A DNA stretch of 64,000 nt, taken from the NCBI RefSeq assembly GCF_947507565.1, contig NC_089186.1:1674001-1738000 (forward strand), in the 5' to 3' direction. A model generated the notes under the pieces. The model ran no database searches. It was not told the origin of the DNA and worked only from the letters and a program-made list of their open reading frames with translations. The DNA is from Oscarella lobularis. Its lineage: Eukaryota > Porifera > Homoscleromorpha > Homosclerophorida > Oscarellidae. This document shows positions 60,076 through 64,000 of the stretch, in pieces. A program made the position numbers and the translations under genes. Each line of letters starts with the position of its first letter. Position 1 is the stretch's first letter.

Positions 60076-61945
60076 TTAAACAGTTATACTCGATTTTGCC
60101 CATTGGCCTATTTCCGTTGGGCAATTGGGATACGTTTCAACTGCTTTTCTAACTTCGTCCGGGTCTAGTCCAAGTTGAAGCAGAAAACGGTCTCGTTGCG
60201 TCGACATTGATTTACCGGTTCCCGTATGGGGCACCACCAATTCGAGACTGAGAAAATGATCGAGCGCTTTGAGAGCGACGGGTTTGCTAAACGTTTGAAT
60301 GACTTTTGATTTTGAGGCAAATTTTCTAAACTCTATAGAAGGAAAATTTTTATTAATAACCTCCCAATGACGTAGAGGCTTCCCCCTCTCACCTTCGTAA
60401 GCCGTTTCAAAATTAAACGGTTTTCCGTTGAGATTTTCTGTGAGGTGGCTCATGCTAATGAGCAAACACAATTCGAGAACAGAAATATCTATAAAATTAA
60501 TTAGTTATCTATACGTACCCAGTGCCCAATGTATTAGTTACCTTTGAGAATCCTTGGCCTAGTTTCCATAGTGAGTTCTTGGGCTGATTCAGCCAAGTCT
60601 TCTGCTGTAATAAGCGGATGATCTGCTGACAGTTTCACTATAGGCAGTGCCTGGATAATATAAAAACAACAGATGAATAAATCGTGCAATGACAATATAT
60701 TTATTACCTACCAGCAAATTATGTAGTGCGCGAATGTCAGTAGATATATTATAGAAATGACGTAGAATTTTAATCACTTTTGCATCTTGCAATAAGCCCT
60801 TGTAAGCGCGTAAAAATCACAAACTAGTCTACGTATAGATTTTATAGAGTAGGAACCTCTAAGTTTGAAGTCCACGTGGAACGGAAGCCGTCATCAGAAA
60901 AATCAGACGGAATCTTCAGACACTCCCTTGAACATTTACCACGTAAAAACACTAGGAATCATTACTTAATTACTTATTACCGGAAAGCGTCCAGGTACGT
61001 GTCGAACGGCATGCGGGTAAATAAACTAATAAGCTGATGAGAAAACCGTGACCGAACCCTTTTCTCAAGCAACTCAACGACGTCCTTTAGATAGATTGCC
61101 GTCCATCATTTAATCAATAAGATAGCCGCGCGAAACTAACGAGTCGGCACGTGAGCCCAACAATAGCCACGGGCGTGCGAGCTGATTGGGCAATTTCGAG
61201 GAGACCATAGAGCAGCTTTTGTCCCGCGTGCTGAGCAAATTGATCGAACTCGTCCAAGACGAAAACAATAGCCTTGCTACGTTCGTCCCCCGCGTTGAGC
61301 GTCTCCACCAAAAAACCCATAACCTCAGCGAATGAGCCCTATGTAGAGATTATATAACGTGCTTAGTGTGGCCTCCTTGGGGGGGGGGGGGGGGGGGGAG
61401 GAGTAGTGCATACTATTGATATGGTCTCTTCGAGTTCTGAAGCTAGGCTCAATTGGTAGGCTATCTCTCTTAGAGCTGTCCTATCGTCACATTGAACTAA
61501 GCCTGTGTGGCGCACATAGATACCTTATATAATAAATAATTTGGGCTCCCAAACTCCTGTATAACCGTTTAGATAGACTTTTGTAAATTCCTCGTTTTCG
61601 CGAAGATTTTCGAGTGCGCTATTCAAAAGCTGCACCGGTAAAATTATTTTTTAAATTTCTGTTGTGGTTAAAATAGTTTTCGGGATACCGCTGATTTCCC
61701 GGATCCCCTATGGCCTATCAGCAACGCGGACGTGCTCTGTCCGAATTTGATGGGCTGCTCGAGAAGCGCGATCACTTTCCTTATAAGGAAGTTGTCGGAT
61801 AAGCAAGGTTAGCGGCCGTTTCTGCCTACTGTTTGGCCTCGCGAAGATATTCGGGCAGCTCGGTTAATCGATTTTGGAATACGCGTCGTCGCAGCGCGAT
61901 CTTCAGTTCGTCGAGACTGCGGTCCGCTGCAGGGACGATGGCCAT
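60076..61945 (-). CDS. ORC4: Origin recognition complex subunit 4
   Basis: AAA+ subunit of the complex that marks replication origins in the nucleus. The start ATG (61943-61945) gives [20 protein letters not shown]. After a 50-bp intron with a CTAAC branch site come [20 protein letters not shown] and the Walker [11 protein letters not shown]. Later exons have [20 protein letters not shown], the Walker [12 protein letters not shown] (near 61240) and [16 protein letters not shown] winged-helix end follows ([20 protein letters not shown], then [18 protein letters not shown]). The final residues match the human end (YPNCPTDVRQWATSSL). A 20-G run sits in one intron. Confidence 0.94.
61379..61398. 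repeat. Homopolymer of 20 G in an ORC4 intron
   Basis: An uninterrupted G run on the + strand, C on the transcript side. It is prone to length error in sequencing and to slippage. Confidence 0.9.
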
Positions 61946-62798
61946 ATTGTGAGCTCGTGCGAGTTCCGCGATGTCACGTGTTTTACCACGGGTGCGGCGG
62001 ATATTGCATTAGACGAAACAGTAGCGAAATTAATCGAATTAACGAGTGCTCGTGGGGAAAACGCTAGAACGCCTATCGTAAGCAGAAATATGAGCAAACT
62101 GCGAGTATTATGATGATTTTTAGAAGGCATTCGAGTCATAAAAGCAAACAAGATGTTGCGAAAGAGAGCGAAAAGAGGCAAAGTAAGACGACGCATGCGC
62201 AATCTAGAATGAGGTATACAAGCCCGGAGCTATTGCCATTATGCAGCATCTAATCCAATAAGCCTCCTTTGTTTCGACCATGTTTAGCCCCTTCAAGCTG
62301 TCAATCACTGCCCCCGCCCCAGATACGAGGCAGCTTGCAGCACACCAACCAGAGCTCATTGTTGAGCGCTTGCCTGCTCCGTGGTCTCTGCATAGGCGCG
62401 TGCACACCCTTTCTGCGGCTCCCAGGTGGCAGGATCGGCTTCGCACGGCTCCGAAACGTCCATTCGCTAGCACAATCCCGACTATTCAGGAAGTGAGGCG
62501 AGCTCGTTTCAGGTAAGAGGTGCCACGACACGCACGCATTTCATCTAGAGGCGCCTTCTCGCCTCGCTATCCACACGCAATCGCGTGCTTTTCTACTGTA
62601 TCGCGCTCACGCTGCAACGACGTGCACGCTAGAGGGTCTTCGTCTTTTTTTCCCCCCATTGTTTCGTATCGGACCTTTGTTTTCCCTACTGAGGCTTCGC
62701 CGGGCGCAGCGCGCGCAGCTCTCGTCACCTCGTTTGCGCGCGACGCGCGCGTGAGTGCACAATGCAATTCCCCTTTTTTCTCCGTGCAGATTTCGAAG
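61946..62798. other. Divergent ORC4 / collagen intergenic region
   Basis: About 850 bp, GC-richer towards the collagen start, with CpG-rich text such as GCGCGCGACGCGCGCG near 62734-62752. Open frames on both strands here show no family resemblance. It probably carries the collagen promoter and 5' UTR. Confidence 0.45.
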
Positions 62799-64000
62799 AT
62801 GAAAGGAACGTGGCTTTCAGCGATCCTATTCGGCTCGCTGCTACTGCGAGTCGCGGCCCAAGGTAAGCACGATCGCGTCGCACTCTAGCGTTTTTTTCGC
62901 GCGTTTTGTCGCCGTCTATCTCCCTTTTTTTCATCGCCGTCTGCTTGGATGACAGACCAGGTTTCGATCCATTCTTTCTTCCTAATGTGTATTGTTGCAC
63001 GACTAAATTCGATTATGACGCTGTGGCCTCTCCAAAAGGCCGCCGGGGCTAAATGCGCGCGAAACCTTCCCGCCCTTTTTCTCAAACCTTGCTACATCTC
63101 GTCGAAGCGTCAGCGCGAGCCCCTACACTTTTTTTATCCGTTCGCGCTCCCCTCGAAATCCCATCCACTTCCGCCTCCGGTTTACGCCTTCTTCTCATTG
63201 GTCTGCAAACGACCGACCAATCAGAAGCGGCTCCCGCGCCGCGGGCACGCTAGACAACGGCGCGCGCGTCCGCGTCGTCGGAAAAAAAAACAGGAGGGGG
63301 GAAACTCTTTTCACCGAGCTCATTGCGGTTTCTTTGTTTCTTTTCACCCTCCCACCTATCCTCCGCTCCGCCCTCGCACAATGAACAGACGACGTAAGTT
63401 GGCGACCATCAATATACCACATCGTTTTAATTTCTTATCTTTCTAGGGAAGCGCGGTAAGAAGAGAGACGTCGATTTTTCACACGCACGCGCCATATTTG
63501 AGTTATCGTTTTTTTTTTATATTGAAAAGGCCATGAAAGGCGAAAAAGGCGATACGGGTTCACCGGGTCAACCGGGCGATCCGGTAAGCGCGTAGCGCGC
63601 GCTTTCAAACGAACGAAAACGAAAATGTCATTTATTTTACTATAGGGGATCCCAGGTATTGACGGCGACGAGGGCCCCGCAGGGCCTTTCGGTCCACGTG
63701 GAGACCCGGGTTCCCCGGGTCCCCCGGGTCCCCCGGGTCCCCCGGGCTCGGGAACGGGAGGCGGCGGCGGCGGCACCGGCGTCGGTGGCGGCGATCTTGT
63801 GAGAAGCATAGAAGAAATTAAAATGAATTTATTTGATTATTTTTATTAGAAAGCGGGAGGCGATCCGGGACTTCCGGGTCCACCGGTAAATAACCCCGTC
63901 ACTTTGCACTATGAAATATACGTCATCGTCTTTTAGGGAGTACCTGGTCCGCCGGGACCCACCGGACCCTCGGGAAGAACAGTAAGTTGATAATATTTCT
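62799..64000 (+). CDS. Collagen, 5' part (signal peptide and first Gly-X-Y exons), cut by the window edge
   Basis: Secreted structural protein of the extracellular matrix. The ATG at 62799 opens MKGTWLSAILFGSLLLRVAA then QG, a signal peptide with cleavage likely after the Ala. After a long GC-rich first intron come short exons: about 63532-63583 (MKGEKGDTGSPGQPGDP), about 63646-63800 (GIPGIDGDEGPAGPFGPRGD, several GPP triplets, then a glycine-rich break GTGGGGGGTGVGGGD), about 63850-63885 (GGDPGLPGPP) and about 63938-63981 (GVPGPPGPTGPSGRT). Exons between 62.87 and 63.53 kb are uncertain. Small exons coding whole triplets are typical of collagens. The type cannot be decided without the C-terminal domain. 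Confidence 0.85.

Noticed and set aside
62204-62531. Open frames on both strands upstream of the collagen gene
   Set aside because: No domain, no splice-supported continuation and no match I recognise.

Overview
This window is animal nuclear DNA from a compact, intron-rich genome. Most introns are only about 50-70 bp, genes sit a few hundred bases apart on both strands, and the gene set is metazoan: a SMARCC-type SWI/SNF subunit, CHMP5, FEM1, a nuclear-type UNG with a PCNA motif, and a collagen. The style fits an early-branching animal such as a sponge; I suspect a homoscleromorph like Oscarella, but that is inference only.

Layout. 1-7.5 kb: the 5' part of a xylulokinase gene (XYLB, minus) divergent from a complete SMARCC gene (plus). 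7.5-44.6 kb: an accessory block of five large minus-strand genes (here A to E), each coding an N-terminal ankyrin-repeat domain, a coiled-coil middle and a C-terminal TKL-like kinase domain. Between them lie broken pieces of PSMA2 (proteasome alpha2), a 5'-truncated SMARCC copy, decayed kinase exons and repeat-rich spacers. Two consecutive units (about 4.2-21.5 kb and 21.5-39.56 kb) are a tandem segmental duplication. The only whole PSMA2 is at 44.67-45.75 kb. 46-64 kb: conserved housekeeping genes in tight array: SNX10/11-like, CHMP5, AARSD1, TRMT61A, FEM1, a GT31 glycosyltransferase, two small unrecognised paralogues, UNG, ORC4, and the 5' end of a collagen gene running off the right edge.

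How it fits together. Each kinase gene starts about 85-100 bp from a palindromic NRF1-like site (core CGCATGCGC). For B, D and E a PSMA2 5' end lies on the other side of that site, and for C a PSMA2 exon 1 relic survives there. The simplest reading is that a head-to-head kinase/PSMA2 pair was duplicated repeatedly, the kinases were kept and diversified, and all PSMA2 copies but one decayed. The best candidate for an undescribed system is this ankyrin / coiled-coil / kinase family. Nearly every ankyrin repeat is its own exon of about 100 nt, the repeats form a three-repeat super-module, and the kinase carries HGD and DLG in place of HRD and DFG. A sensing or signalling role is plausible but unproven.

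Limits: exon boundaries come from reading splice signals and remembered family sequences, not from a search. Repeat counts and exon ends are approximate.
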